A stretch of 64,000 nt of DNA, taken from positions 4,555,501-4,619,500 of the forward strand of contig NZ_AP025343.1 in assembly GCF_021654775.1 (NCBI RefSeq), in the 5' to 3' direction. Below the pieces are notes generated by a model. It had not been told where the DNA came from, searched no databases, and worked only from the letters and a program-made list of their open reading frames with translations. Below, piece by piece: positions 15,686-23,152 of the stretch. Within the stretch, counting starts at the first letter, position 1. Every line of letters begins with the position of its first letter. A program made the translations under genes and the position numbers. This stretch comes from Paenibacillus azoreducens. GTDB lineage: Bacteria; Bacillota; Bacilli; Paenibacillales; Paenibacillaceae.

Positions 15686-15713
15686 ATTTTATCACGACTT
15701 TTCCATTTGTCAA
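15686..15713 (-). promoter_or_regulatory. Sigma-A promoter of the T-box transcript
   Basis: Minus strand TTGACA (15708-15713), 16-bp spacer, TAAAAT (15686-15691). Near-consensus vegetative promoter placed just upstream of the leader. Confidence 0.75.
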
Positions 15714-15734
15714 TTTTCGGAATATACTCACGAT

Positions 15735-15836
15735 ATGATCAAAACGTATGAGAACGGCCGCGTGCTCGCCGGGCATAACCGGATGAATGCAGCAAGGCTC
15801 ATCGGCCTAGTGCATTGTTCGCGGGGTCGCAATTGA
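15735..15836 (+). pseudogene. Fragment of a ParB/Srx-type domain
   Basis: A 33-codon frame encodes IKTYENGRVLAGHNRMNAAR followed by LIGL. The GHNRxxAAxLxGL core is the ParB N-terminal nucleotide-binding motif. No ribosome site, and the homology ends after LIGL. A relic of a plasmid or phage partition-like gene, or of a related ParB-domain protein. Confidence 0.45.
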
Positions 15837-15859
15837 AGTTGTTATTGCCGCTCGGATAA

Positions 15860-16288
15860 TTACAGAGCAGCTGCGTCAATTGGTGATGCTCGGAAAGCTG
15901 CTAAATCCGCCTTCCGGCCAAAGATCCCCCAATTTTCCTCGGGAACTTCGTGAATGATGATATAGACTGGGATGAGATCAGAGGTGCAGAGCAGCCGTCC
16001 GAAAATTGTGGTAGCTCCTTCGATCAGCCTCATTTTGGCGTCGCTGTCTAAACCGCCCTCAATGACGAAGATCTGCACGCTGACAACATTCGTTGTCGCT
16101 TCTGCTTCTCCCATAAAGACGGTATCCTGATCGTAAAGATTAAAATAGGTCCAAACCGTACTTTTGACGAAGGGTGACTTTGGCAAGGTTTCGCATTCAA
16201 GCGCAAAATCTGTAAGTTCTCCGACAATTGATCGCCGTGCCTTCACATCGAACACAGCTTCAGGTGCGTGAACTATAATCATTGGCAT
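15860..16288 (-). CDS. Tautomerase-superfamily protein
   Basis: 142 residues with AAGGAAAGGAA upstream. After removal of Met the N-terminus is Pro (MPMIIVHAPEAVFD), the catalytic base of the 4-oxalocrotonate tautomerase/MIF superfamily. The length suggests two fused beta-alpha-beta units in one chain, the second around VSVQIFVIEGGLDSDAKMRL. It lies 100 bp behind the SDR gene on the same strand, with a GAGGCC/GGCCTC hairpin (16317-16347) between, so probably second gene of a MerR-controlled operon. It may isomerise a keto-enol or unsaturated aldehyde; substrate unknown. Confidence 0.78.
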   Translation of the reverse strand: MPMIIVHAPEAVFDVKARRSIVGELTDFALECETLPKSPFVKSTVWTYFNLYDQDTVFMGEAEATTNVVSVQIFVIEGGLDSDAKMRLIEGATTIFGRLLCTSDLIPVYIIIHEVPEENWGIFGRKADLAAFRASPIDAAAL

Positions 16289-16388
16289 TGTATTTTCCTT
16301 TCCTTAGACATATTATGAGGCCGCCGCATCTCCACGCAGTGGCCTCTGACAACTAGAAGGAAGGTACTTTTGCGGCCATTACTAGCGA

Positions 16389-17144
16389 TCAGATGTTCTG
16401 ACCACCCGAGACCTCGATTCTCTGCCCATTAACCCAGCGATTGTCGGAACCGAGTAAGCTGGCGACAGCGGGACCAATGTCGTCGGGTAGGCCGACTCGA
16501 CCAAGAACAGTCATCGCGGCAAACGTGTCATTGTAAGCAGGTACGTCGCGTACAGAACCTCCAAGAAAATCGGTTTCGATTGCTCCGGGTGCAATGGTAT
16601 TAGCGGTGATACCACGGTGACCGAGTTCTTTGGCCATATAGATGGTTAGAATCTCGACCGCCCCCTTTGCGGCAGAATAGGCGGAGAATCCGGGAAAAGA
16701 GACGCGAGTGAGACCCGTTGAGAAGTTCACAATACGACCACCATCTGCAAGAAGTGGCAGAAGGGCCTGTGTCAAGAAAAATACGCCTTTGACATGCACA
16801 TTGAACAGGCTGTCGAACTGAGCTTCAGTAGTTTCGACATAATCGGCCATTTCTCCGTGGCCGGCATTGTTCACCAGATGATTGAAGGTCTCGCTCCCCC
16901 AAGTAGACTGCAGGGTCGAACGGACCGTCTCAGCAAAGGCCGCAAAGCTGGAAATGTTTTCAACATCGAGTTGTAGAGCGACCGCTTTACGCCCCAGCGC
17001 TTCGATCTCCGCTACGACAGATTTTGCTTCTTCTGCTTTGCTGCGATAGGTCAAGATGACATCGCCGCCATGACGCGCAATACTGATGGCTGTATTGCGA
17101 CCAAGTCCGCGGCTTCCGCCAGTGACGATTGAGATATTGTTCAT
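16389..17144 (-). CDS. Short-chain dehydrogenase/reductase (SDR)
   Basis: 251 residues of the classical SDR type. Motifs: ISIVTGGSRGLGRNTAISIA (cofactor TGxxxGxG), HLVNNAGHGEMADYV (NNAG), and the active-site Tyr/Lys in FSAYSAAKGAVEIL, plus a catalytic Ser in NFSTG. The C-terminal GSVRDVPAYNDTF region is the substrate loop and the protein ends WVNGQRIEVSGGQNI. The basic residues after the glycine motif (TYRSK) suggest NADPH. Its promoter at 17187-17217 has the long spacer typical of MerR control. With the tautomerase it fits reactive aldehyde or ketone removal. Confidence 0.9.
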   Translation of the reverse strand: MNNISIVTGGSRGLGRNTAISIARHGGDVILTYRSKAEEAKSVVAEIEALGRKAVALQLDVENISSFAAFAETVRSTLQSTWGSETFNHLVNNAGHGEMADYVETTEAQFDSLFNVHVKGVFFLTQALLPLLADGGRIVNFSTGLTRVSFPGFSAYSAAKGAVEILTIYMAKELGHRGITANTIAPGAIETDFLGGSVRDVPAYNDTFAAMTVLGRVGLPDDIGPAVASLLGSDNRWVNGQRIEVSGGQNI

Positions 17145-17186
17145 TGTAACTTCATCCTCTCAGAGATCATTATAATTTACATTGAT

Positions 17187-17217
17187 ATCATAAAAGATAA
17201 AGTTCACTTGAAGTCAA
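17187..17217 (-). promoter_or_regulatory. MerR-type promoter with 19-bp spacer
   Basis: Minus strand TTGACT (17212-17217), 19-bp spacer, TATGAT (17187-17192). The spacer holds the dyad-like CTTGACTTCAAGTGAACTT. Stretched spacers are corrected by MerR-family activators through DNA twisting; the MerR gene starts 160 bp away on the other strand. Confidence 0.75.
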
Positions 17218-17377
17218 GGTTATTTTGATTATAATAATAAGTGCCTAATTAAACAGATAAATTCACTGATTTCATTATATTTCTCTATTTTTCATAGCTT
17301 AAATTTGGAAGAATCAATTTATGTTGCCAAGTATTCATTTAAAGTACACTTTAACAGATGGCGGTGAAGATTTAGTT

Positions 17378-17761
17378 ATGTTGACTATAAAAGAAGTTAC
17401 TGAAATGACAGGAATAGCGGCTCCCACACTTCGATATTACGAAAAGGAGGGGCTGCTTCCACATGTGAAGAGAAATGAAAATGGGAAGCGGTTATATGAC
17501 GAAGAAGATTTAAGCTGGATACACTTTGTTACTGCGCTTCGAGCAACAGGAATGCCGATTGCTCAAATTCAGAAGTATGTATACTTGTATAAAGAAGGGG
17601 ACTCGACGATTGCGGAACGAAAAATGATGATGCTTCATCATAAAAAAGAAATTGAGAAAAGCATAAGAGAATTATATTTTAACTTGGATAAAATAAACTA
17701 TAAACTTGCTCTATATGATGTATTAGAATCCCAGATTGAACGGACTAGCATTAAAATTTGA
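17378..17761 (+). CDS. MerR-family transcriptional regulator (AdhR-like)
   Basis: 127 residues from ATG 17378; the longer frame adds 19 residues without family support. N-terminal MerR domain: LTIKEVTEMTGIAAPTLRYY, EKEGLLPHVKRNENGKRLYD, then an LSWIHFVTALRATGMPIAQI segment and a coiled-coil dimer helix (HHKKEIEKSIRELYFNLDKI). No metal-binding cysteines; in the aldehyde-responsive AdhR/NmlR group a single Cys is usual, but none is visible here. Divergent from the SDR-tautomerase operon whose promoter has the 19-bp spacer, so it most likely activates that operon. Confidence 0.85.
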   Translation: MLTIKEVTEMTGIAAPTLRYYEKEGLLPHVKRNENGKRLYDEEDLSWIHFVTALRATGMPIAQIQKYVYLYKEGDSTIAERKMMMLHHKKEIEKSIRELYFNLDKINYKLALYDVLESQIERTSIKI

Positions 17762-17817
17762 CTTATATCGCAATTTCGGAAGGAATGCGCGCTGCGGGTG
17801 TCATCGAGATTTATGGC

Positions 17818-17851
17818 AAAAAGCAACCATCTCGGTGAATGGCTGCTTTTT
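17818..17851. terminator. Bidirectional terminator between merR and tetR
   Basis: AAAAAGCAACCAT (17818-17830) pairs with ATGGCTGCTTTTT (17839-17851), one mismatch, serving the convergent genes on both sides. Confidence 0.8.
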
Positions 17852-17871
17852 ACTTGGTATGTGGTTGACCT

Positions 17872-18582
17872 TTACTTACGGCTGCTTATAGAGTTCCTAT
17901 TTAAACCATTTGCATGCACAATGCCGTTCAAGATCACTTCAATTCCCCAATAGAACCGTTCCTTCGAAACGATGTCCCCTGAGAACAACTCCTCCTTCAT
18001 ACTGTGAATGAGAGGGAAGTGAACTGGATCCGTAGCCTGGTAGGAATGCTGGATGGCCGCCATATGTTCTTCTCCGTGCTTGGATCTAGCCGCCTGCTCG
18101 AAGGCGACGGAGGAAACGTAAAGCAATAACAGATCCATACCCCATGCCGCGGAGGTGGACGTGATCCCGCCTTTCTGCAAGACCGCAAGCAAGTATTCGT
18201 TCAACCGGAATGCATGGGTTCCAATCGGAATCGCCTGAAGCGATAGCTCGGCAAGGCCGGGCTGCTCCATCAGTAGCATTACATACGCATCCAGCGCCCG
18301 GAACAGCTGTTCCTTCCAATCACCATCCGTAAGTTCCGGCAGGATGAGCTGGCCAAGACCATAATCCAGCACATAAGAGCTCAGCTCCTGTAAATTTTTC
18401 ACGTATACATAGAGCGACGATGGCCCGGTATCCAGCGCTTTGGCTACCCTCCTCATGCTCATGCCAGAGGTGCCTTCCTCTTTCAGCAGTTCATAGGCAG
18501 TCTTCACAATTATCTCATGACTTAGCGGTTCTTTGGCCGGACGAGCCCGACGACTGATAATTTCTCGATTTGGTTTCATCAT
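17872..18582 (-). CDS. TetR-family regulator
   Basis: 236 residues, AAGGAAAGT before the ATG pair. A basic N-terminal tail (NREIISRRARPAKEPLS) precedes the helix-turn-helix GMSMRRVAKALDTGPSSLYV with YVKNLQELSSYVLD. The long helical C-terminal domain resembles TetR_C_1-type drug sensors. Alone on its strand between a terminator and the MBL-hydrolase gene. A perfect 8-bp-arm palindrome 30 bp upstream is its likely autoregulatory site. Whether it also acts on the TetX-like and exporter genes is doubtful, since their shared element has a different sequence. Confidence 0.85.
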   Translation of the reverse strand: MMKPNREIISRRARPAKEPLSHEIIVKTAYELLKEEGTSGMSMRRVAKALDTGPSSLYVYVKNLQELSSYVLDYGLGQLILPELTDGDWKEQLFRALDAYVMLLMEQPGLAELSLQAIPIGTHAFRLNEYLLAVLQKGGITSTSAAWGMDLLLLYVSSVAFEQAARSKHGEEHMAAIQHSYQATDPVHFPLIHSMKEELFSGDIVSKERFYWGIEVILNGIVHANGLNRNSISSRK

Positions 18583-18611
18583 ACTTTCCTTATATCATGC
18601 CGGAAGCAAAT

Positions 18612-18635
18612 AGTAAATCCTCTGTTAGATTTACT
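18612..18635 (-). promoter_or_regulatory. TetR operator palindrome
   Basis: AGTAAATC-CTCTGTTA-GATTTACT: perfect 8-bp arms, 8-bp spacer, 30 bp upstream of the TetR start. Confidence 0.7.
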
Positions 18636-18812
18636 TATGCCTACATTGTTTTTAGCGGCATATAAATTTTACCCACTTCTCTCTGATTAAATTCAAGGGC
18701 TGTCAGATCTCTGTAAGATAAAAGTTGGTCTAGTATTGGTCAATTGAACCTGTCTACAAATGATATAATGTCTTTGTTGGTGGTAAATTTATGTCAGTAC
18801 TAGTGTTACTCG

Positions 18813-19535
18813 TTATTTCACCGGGCCAGTTGCAGCAATTTGTGCGATTTCTTCATTCAATGTTTCAGATTCGTACAACCCGCCGTGGTAGCAGATCACA
18901 CGTTTAATATCATAAGCAGCGAACTTCGCTATTGATTGATACGCTTTGTCTAAATCAGGCGTCTGCATCGGGTTTGGACCTTGAAATTTAGATCCGCGAA
19001 TGACCAGTGCATCGCCAGCAATTAATGTTTTTGAATCAGGATGGTATAAGCTTATGTGACCCTCTGTATGACCTGGCGTATGAATAGTAATGAGGCCGTC
19101 AGCAATATTTAGTTCTTCGCCACCTTCTAATGTGCGTTCTATAAACGGTGTTGTCGGAGCTACGTAACCCTCACTAAATTGGGCATCTAATGGTGAAGGT
19201 AATCCTTTAACAAGAGGTCGATCACCTTCAATATATGGACGCTCTAACTCATGTGCAAATACTTCAATGTTTGGATTAACTTCAAGCAGTTTGGCCAGAC
19301 TTCCAACATGATCGATATCTTGGTGTGTCAAAATGATCGCTGTTAATTGGCCGATGGATAAATCACATTTTTCTAATTCCGCAGCGATCATTTTTGCGCT
19401 ATCTGGCATACCTGTGTCTACAAGTATTACAGCATTTTCACTTGTAATCAGGGTAGGATTAAGCGGCCATTTCCCCCCTGGAAAAGCCGGCACATCGATG
19501 TTTAAAGTGATTGGTTCAATAATCACTTTTGTCAT
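18813..19535 (-). CDS. MBL-fold metallo-hydrolase
   Basis: 240 residues from ATG 19535 (GGAGG 11 nt upstream). It has all metallo-beta-lactamase-fold ligands: ILTHQDIDHVGSLAKL (HxxxDH), HTPGHTEGHISLYHPD with the next His, LIAGDALV (bridging Asp) and a C-terminal ICYHGGLYES His. The two-metal site is therefore complete. Members of this general family include glyoxalase II-like, lactonase and sulfatase-like enzymes; the sequence does not decide which. It precedes the TetX-like gene on the same strand by about 100 bp, so it may be part of the same drug-response group. Confidence 0.85.
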   Translation of the reverse strand: MTKVIIEPITLNIDVPAFPGGKWPLNPTLITSENAVILVDTGMPDSAKMIAAELEKCDLSIGQLTAIILTHQDIDHVGSLAKLLEVNPNIEVFAHELERPYIEGDRPLVKGLPSPLDAQFSEGYVAPTTPFIERTLEGGEELNIADGLITIHTPGHTEGHISLYHPDSKTLIAGDALVIRGSKFQGPNPMQTPDLDKAYQSIAKFAAYDIKRVICYHGGLYESETLNEEIAQIAATGPVK

Positions 19536-19638
19536 ATTAAATTTAGCCTCCATGTGTGTATTTATTAAAATTAAATACGATCAAGAATTTTGTAATTCGT
19601 TGTCAGATGATTTCATTATTTCACTTGTCAAGGCAAGA

Positions 19639-20811
19639 TTAAGCTTCGTTATACTGCTCGTGGTATGAATTCATCAATTCAGTAAGATTCGGCGCTGCAT
19701 CATCTGAAAAGCACAGGGTGAGATTATCATTGGACTCTCGAGCTTTTTCCGAAGCGTATTCGTACATTTTCTCCTCGTATTCCTCAATTGCCTTAGCTTG
19801 ATCATCATGCCGAATAATCGCAAGAGCTAGTTCCATTGCGTCCTGCATCGCCAAATTGACTCCTTCGCCGGCGAAAGGTGACATGACATGAGCCGCGTCA
19901 CCGATAAGAGTAACGCCGGGATTTCTGTTCCACTTAAACCCGATCGGTAACATGTAGATCCGTCTTGGAAGAACAACTTCTGCCGCATAGCGGATATAAT
20001 TCTTTAGCGATTCATCCCAATCTTGGAAGAGCTCTAGCAGTTTTGCTTTCGCATCCTGCGGATTTTCAGACCCAATACCGATTGTATCGAGCCATTCCCG
20101 ATCAACCTTCAGACTCGCATACACTTTAATGCGCCCGTCGCCATTCAACTGCCCCAAAATGCCTTTGTGATCGTCCAATGCAAACACTTTACCACGACGG
20201 TTAAATGCTGCTAAATCAGGATGACGATTAGCAGCGTCCACTACATTTAGCTCGAACATGGTTAGTCCCGAATAACTGACATCCGTATCCGAAAGCAGTG
20301 GACGAACACGGGAGAAGGCGCCGTCCGCTCCAACTACGAGATGCGCGGTATCTACGAAGCCGTTCTCGAAATGAAGCTCGGTCATGCCATTGGCGAGTGA
20401 AACGGCCTTGTTCAGTTTATATCCGTACCGGATGATCGCTGAGTCTAACTTGCTTAAAAGTAATTCGCAAAGCACGCCACGATCGATCTCTGGCCGGCCT
20501 CCTGGAGCATCCTCATCGGCCACTTCATCAATGAAGCATTTTCCAGTCTTATCGAATAACCGAAAGTCCTCGCCTTCGTATCGTGCCACTTTTTGAAAAG
20601 CCTCATAAAGTCCTGCTTCCTTTAGCGCTTGCTGCCCGGAGTCCTCATGTATGTCAAGAGAACCCCCGCGCTCGTGGCTCTTGTCTGCCATCTCACGTTC
20701 ATAAATAACCGTTGGAATGCCATGTTGTTGAAGAATAAGTGCAAGTGTGAGTCCACCTGGGCCGCCTCCGATAATGGCGATATGCTTTTGATTTTTCGTA
20801 GTAGTTGTCAT
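19639..20811 (-). CDS. TetX-like FAD-dependent monooxygenase
   Basis: 390 residues. Motifs: IAIIGGGPGGLTLALILQQH (GxGxxG), GGSLDIHEDSGQQALKEAGL, strongly like the GGTLDLHxGSGQEA signature of TetX tetracycline-inactivating enzymes, VGADGAFSRVRPLL, and VTLIGDAAHVMSPFAGEGVN (FAD GD motif). The C-terminal helix (EEYEEKMYEYASEKARES) also matches the TetX layout. Such enzymes hydroxylate tetracyclines or related polyketides with NADPH. Actual tetracycline activity cannot be inferred from sequence. It shares a 32-bp operator-like element with the exporter gene upstream, so they probably answer the same signal. Confidence 0.87.
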   Translation of the reverse strand: MTTTTKNQKHIAIIGGGPGGLTLALILQQHGIPTVIYEREMADKSHERGGSLDIHEDSGQQALKEAGLYEAFQKVARYEGEDFRLFDKTGKCFIDEVADEDAPGGRPEIDRGVLCELLLSKLDSAIIRYGYKLNKAVSLANGMTELHFENGFVDTAHLVVGADGAFSRVRPLLSDTDVSYSGLTMFELNVVDAANRHPDLAAFNRRGKVFALDDHKGILGQLNGDGRIKVYASLKVDREWLDTIGIGSENPQDAKAKLLELFQDWDESLKNYIRYAAEVVLPRRIYMLPIGFKWNRNPGVTLIGDAAHVMSPFAGEGVNLAMQDAMELALAIIRHDDQAKAIEEYEEKMYEYASEKARESNDNLTLCFSDDAAPNLTELMNSYHEQYNEA

Positions 20812-20846
20812 TTTAATCTCTCCTTAGCTTAATTATGGGATTTTAT

Positions 20847-20878
20847 ACGAACAACGTTCTTAAGGAACACCGTTCGTT
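20847..20878 (-). promoter_or_regulatory. Operator-like element upstream of the TetX-like gene
   Basis: Starts ACGAACAACGTTC and ends AACACCGTTCGTT, a tandem of two GAACANCGTTC-type half-palindromes. 26 of 32 positions are shared with 22440-22471 upstream of the MFS gene, in the same orientation. Confidence 0.7.
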
Positions 20879-20912
20879 TAAGGCAGTAGATGGGCTTTTA
20901 CGTTAGTGAAAG

Positions 20913-22364
20913 CTACTTCGATTGAGGTGACTGGGATCGCGCAGTTGTAGTATCGGTACGTTTTGCGAAAAATAAACTGAGCACAAGTGCAGCCACTGCA
21001 AATCCAAACGTAATCCAGAACGTAGAACCAAAAGCATGCCCTAACTGATCGAGTGTATGATCGACTGGAAGTTTTCTAATCTGTCCAGAAAGAAAAGCCA
21101 TCGTAATCGTTACACCGAAAGATGACATAATTTGCTGGGCAGAAGTCGTTATCGGTGTCACGCGGCTGACTAATTCCTTCGGAGCCGACTTGAGCACATG
21201 GGTATTGATCTGCATCAACGTTAAGCCCTGGCCAAGCCCTGCGAAGGCAAAGCTGCACATGATGTACAACGGACTGGTATGGGCAGTAATTTGTGTCAAG
21301 GCAAGTAACGATCCGGATAAGGACAGAATACCAATCAAGGCAACCGGGCGAACTCCGAAACGGTCAAACAACTTACCACCGACGTTGATCCCGATCGTCG
21401 ACAGGATTGCCTGCGGGATGACATACAGCCCCGCCTCAAGCGGCGAAAGTCCCTTTGCCTGCTGCAAAAACAGCGGGAATAATAGAATGCTACCGAACAA
21501 TGCGATCTGATTGAGCCAAGCAACGATAATCCCATGAACGAATGCAGGAGAGCGGAACACCCTAAGCTCCAGAAGCGGATATTTTTGCCGCAGTTCATGC
21601 CAGATAAATATAGCCAGCAGGAGAATTCCGCATACAAGCGAAACAAGCGTCCATATATCAGACCATCCCTTCTCACCTCCTTGATGAACTGCGAACACAA
21701 GCGATGCAAAGGAAACCGGAGCCAAGAGTGCGCCCACTACATCTAGCTTACTGTTATGCCGCGGCTTCGCTGTAGGCAGATACCTCCAAGCCATCAAGAG
21801 CGCGATTAGACCAACAGGCACATTGATGAGAAATATCCAATGCCAATTCATATACTCAATGAGCCAGCCCGACAGAATGGGACCAAGAATCGGAGCGAGC
21901 AGCATCGGAATGCCGAGAATACCCATTACTGAACCTCGCTTGTCAGGAGGAGAAATGGAGAAGGTTGTTGCAATCCCGATTGGAGCAACCATGCCACCTC
22001 CGAGTCCTTGGATGATTCGGAATAGGATCAGTTGCTCAGGCGTCTGAGCCAGCGCACATAACACAGAAGCGACAACGAACAGCACGATGCTCGTCATAAA
22101 CATCCGTTTCGGTGAGAAACGGTCCGAGAACCAACCTGCGAGCGGAATGACGGCCGACAATGACAACGTGTAGGCAGTAATTACCCATTGAATGGTGCTA
22201 AGATTCGTATGAAAGGCGCTTACCAATTTCGGAACTGCGACATTCATAATTGTGCTATCCAAGATGACAAGAAACATCCCAGAAGCCACAGCAAGCAACA
22301 CCGGCAATATTTGTTTCAATGAAAATGCGGCTTGCGTACTCCCTGAATTATTTGTTGACTGCAT
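20913..22364 (-). CDS. MFS multidrug exporter, DHA2 (EmrB/QacA) family
   Basis: 483 residues with about 14 membrane helices. Motifs: VILDSTIMNVAVPKLVSAFH (DHA2 start with the LDxTIVNVALP signature in helix 1), WVITAYTLSLSAVIPLAGWF (motif D1/helix 2), SDRFSPKRMFMTSIVLFV (motif A) and the helix 5 GPILSGWLIEYMNWHWIFLI (motif C). These are proton-driven exporters of lipophilic drugs. No EmrA-type partner is needed in this Gram-positive background. It sits upstream of the TetX-like gene on the same strand with a matching operator-like element, suggesting joint inactivation and export. Confidence 0.9.
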   Translation of the reverse strand: MQSTNNSGSTQAAFSLKQILPVLLAVASGMFLVILDSTIMNVAVPKLVSAFHTNLSTIQWVITAYTLSLSAVIPLAGWFSDRFSPKRMFMTSIVLFVVASVLCALAQTPEQLILFRIIQGLGGGMVAPIGIATTFSISPPDKRGSVMGILGIPMLLAPILGPILSGWLIEYMNWHWIFLINVPVGLIALLMAWRYLPTAKPRHNSKLDVVGALLAPVSFASLVFAVHQGGEKGWSDIWTLVSLVCGILLLAIFIWHELRQKYPLLELRVFRSPAFVHGIIVAWLNQIALFGSILLFPLFLQQAKGLSPLEAGLYVIPQAILSTIGINVGGKLFDRFGVRPVALIGILSLSGSLLALTQITAHTSPLYIMCSFAFAGLGQGLTLMQINTHVLKSAPKELVSRVTPITTSAQQIMSSFGVTITMAFLSGQIRKLPVDHTLDQLGHAFGSTFWITFGFAVAALVLSLFFAKRTDTTTARSQSPQSK

Positions 22365-22439
22365 GTTTCACGCTTCTTTCTGTTTAATTTAGAAGAACCA
22401 TTTAATGAACTACAATAGGAACATCTCAGTTATACCATC

Positions 22440-22471
22440 ACGAACACCGTTCGTCAAGTACACTGTTCGTT
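22440..22471 (-). promoter_or_regulatory. Operator-like element upstream of the DHA2 exporter
   Basis: Starts ACGAACACCGTTCGTC and ends ACACTGTTCGTT; same tandem palindrome design as 20847-20878 and 75 bp before the exporter start. The cognate regulator is not obvious in this window. Confidence 0.7.
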
Positions 22472-22554
22472 AAAATTGCAGACAGTTTCGACACATACTG
22501 CTGCGGCAATTCATTTATTTCTCCTTTTCGTGCCCTTCGCTCCGCGTAACTGTG

Positions 22555-22870
22555 GTAACATACTTATGTTTACCATGTAATAATGCCATTCGTACCATCT
22601 ACTTTAATCCGCTCTCCACTTTCAATGTATTTGTGACATTCTCAATGGCGACGACAGCTGGAATACTATATTCTCTTGCTACAATCGCCGCATGGGAGGT
22701 TGCGCTCCCAATTTTCGTAACAGGGCACCGGCAATCTTAAATAAAGGTGTCCAGATCAGCGCGCTATAAGTGGAAACGAGAATATCCCCCTTTCTCAGCT
22801 TCTTGAACTCCGAAGGATTCATCACGATACAGACTTTGCCCTCGTACACACTGCAAATCTGCTTCGAATA
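22555..22870 (-). pseudogene. Fragment of a PEP-utilising phosphohistidine domain
   Basis: Minus strand pieces in two frames: VYEGKVCIVMNPSEFKKLRK with GDILVSTYSALIWTPLFKIA, then TKIGSATSHAAIVAREYSIP and AVVAIENVTNTLKVESG. The SHAAIVARE stretch holds the phospho-accepting His of the PEP-utilisers swivelling domain (PEP synthase, PPDK, rifampicin phosphotransferase). A frameshift lies between the two pieces at about 22725-22740, and the ATP-grasp part is absent. It is not a copy of the intact gene at 38623, whose matching segment differs clearly. Confidence 0.75.
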
Positions 22871-22879
22871 TCATCGTGC

Positions 22880-23043
22880 TCTCCTCAGTTTTCTATACAA
22901 ACAAATAATAAAAACACGACCCCATAGGCCGTGCTTGGCAGGTTAGTAAACCGGCGGTCATCACTTAAGCAGTGAGAAGATCTGCGGGCTTTGCGTGCAC
23001 TGCCTTTCGACAGCTTTGCCGTTTACTTAAGGATATTACATAA
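22880..23043. other. Intergenic stretch with a short inverted repeat
   Basis: Contains CACGACCCCATAGGCCGTG near 22916-22936, a hairpin-like palindrome, but no gene or T run that I can support. Confidence 0.35.
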
Positions 23044-23086
23044 CAAAAAGGTTCCTGTTCTGCCAGAAAAAGCAGATCAGAAACCT
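23044..23086 (-). terminator. Terminator following the tRNA 3' remnant
   Basis: Minus strand AGGTTTCTGATCTGC pairs (one mismatch, one G-U) with GCAGAACAGGAACCT, then TTTTTG. It sits 15 bp after the tRNA-like 3' end, as expected for a tRNA transcript. Confidence 0.65.
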
Positions 23087-23100
23087 ATCATTGATAAAGT

Positions 23101-23152
<52 letters not shown>

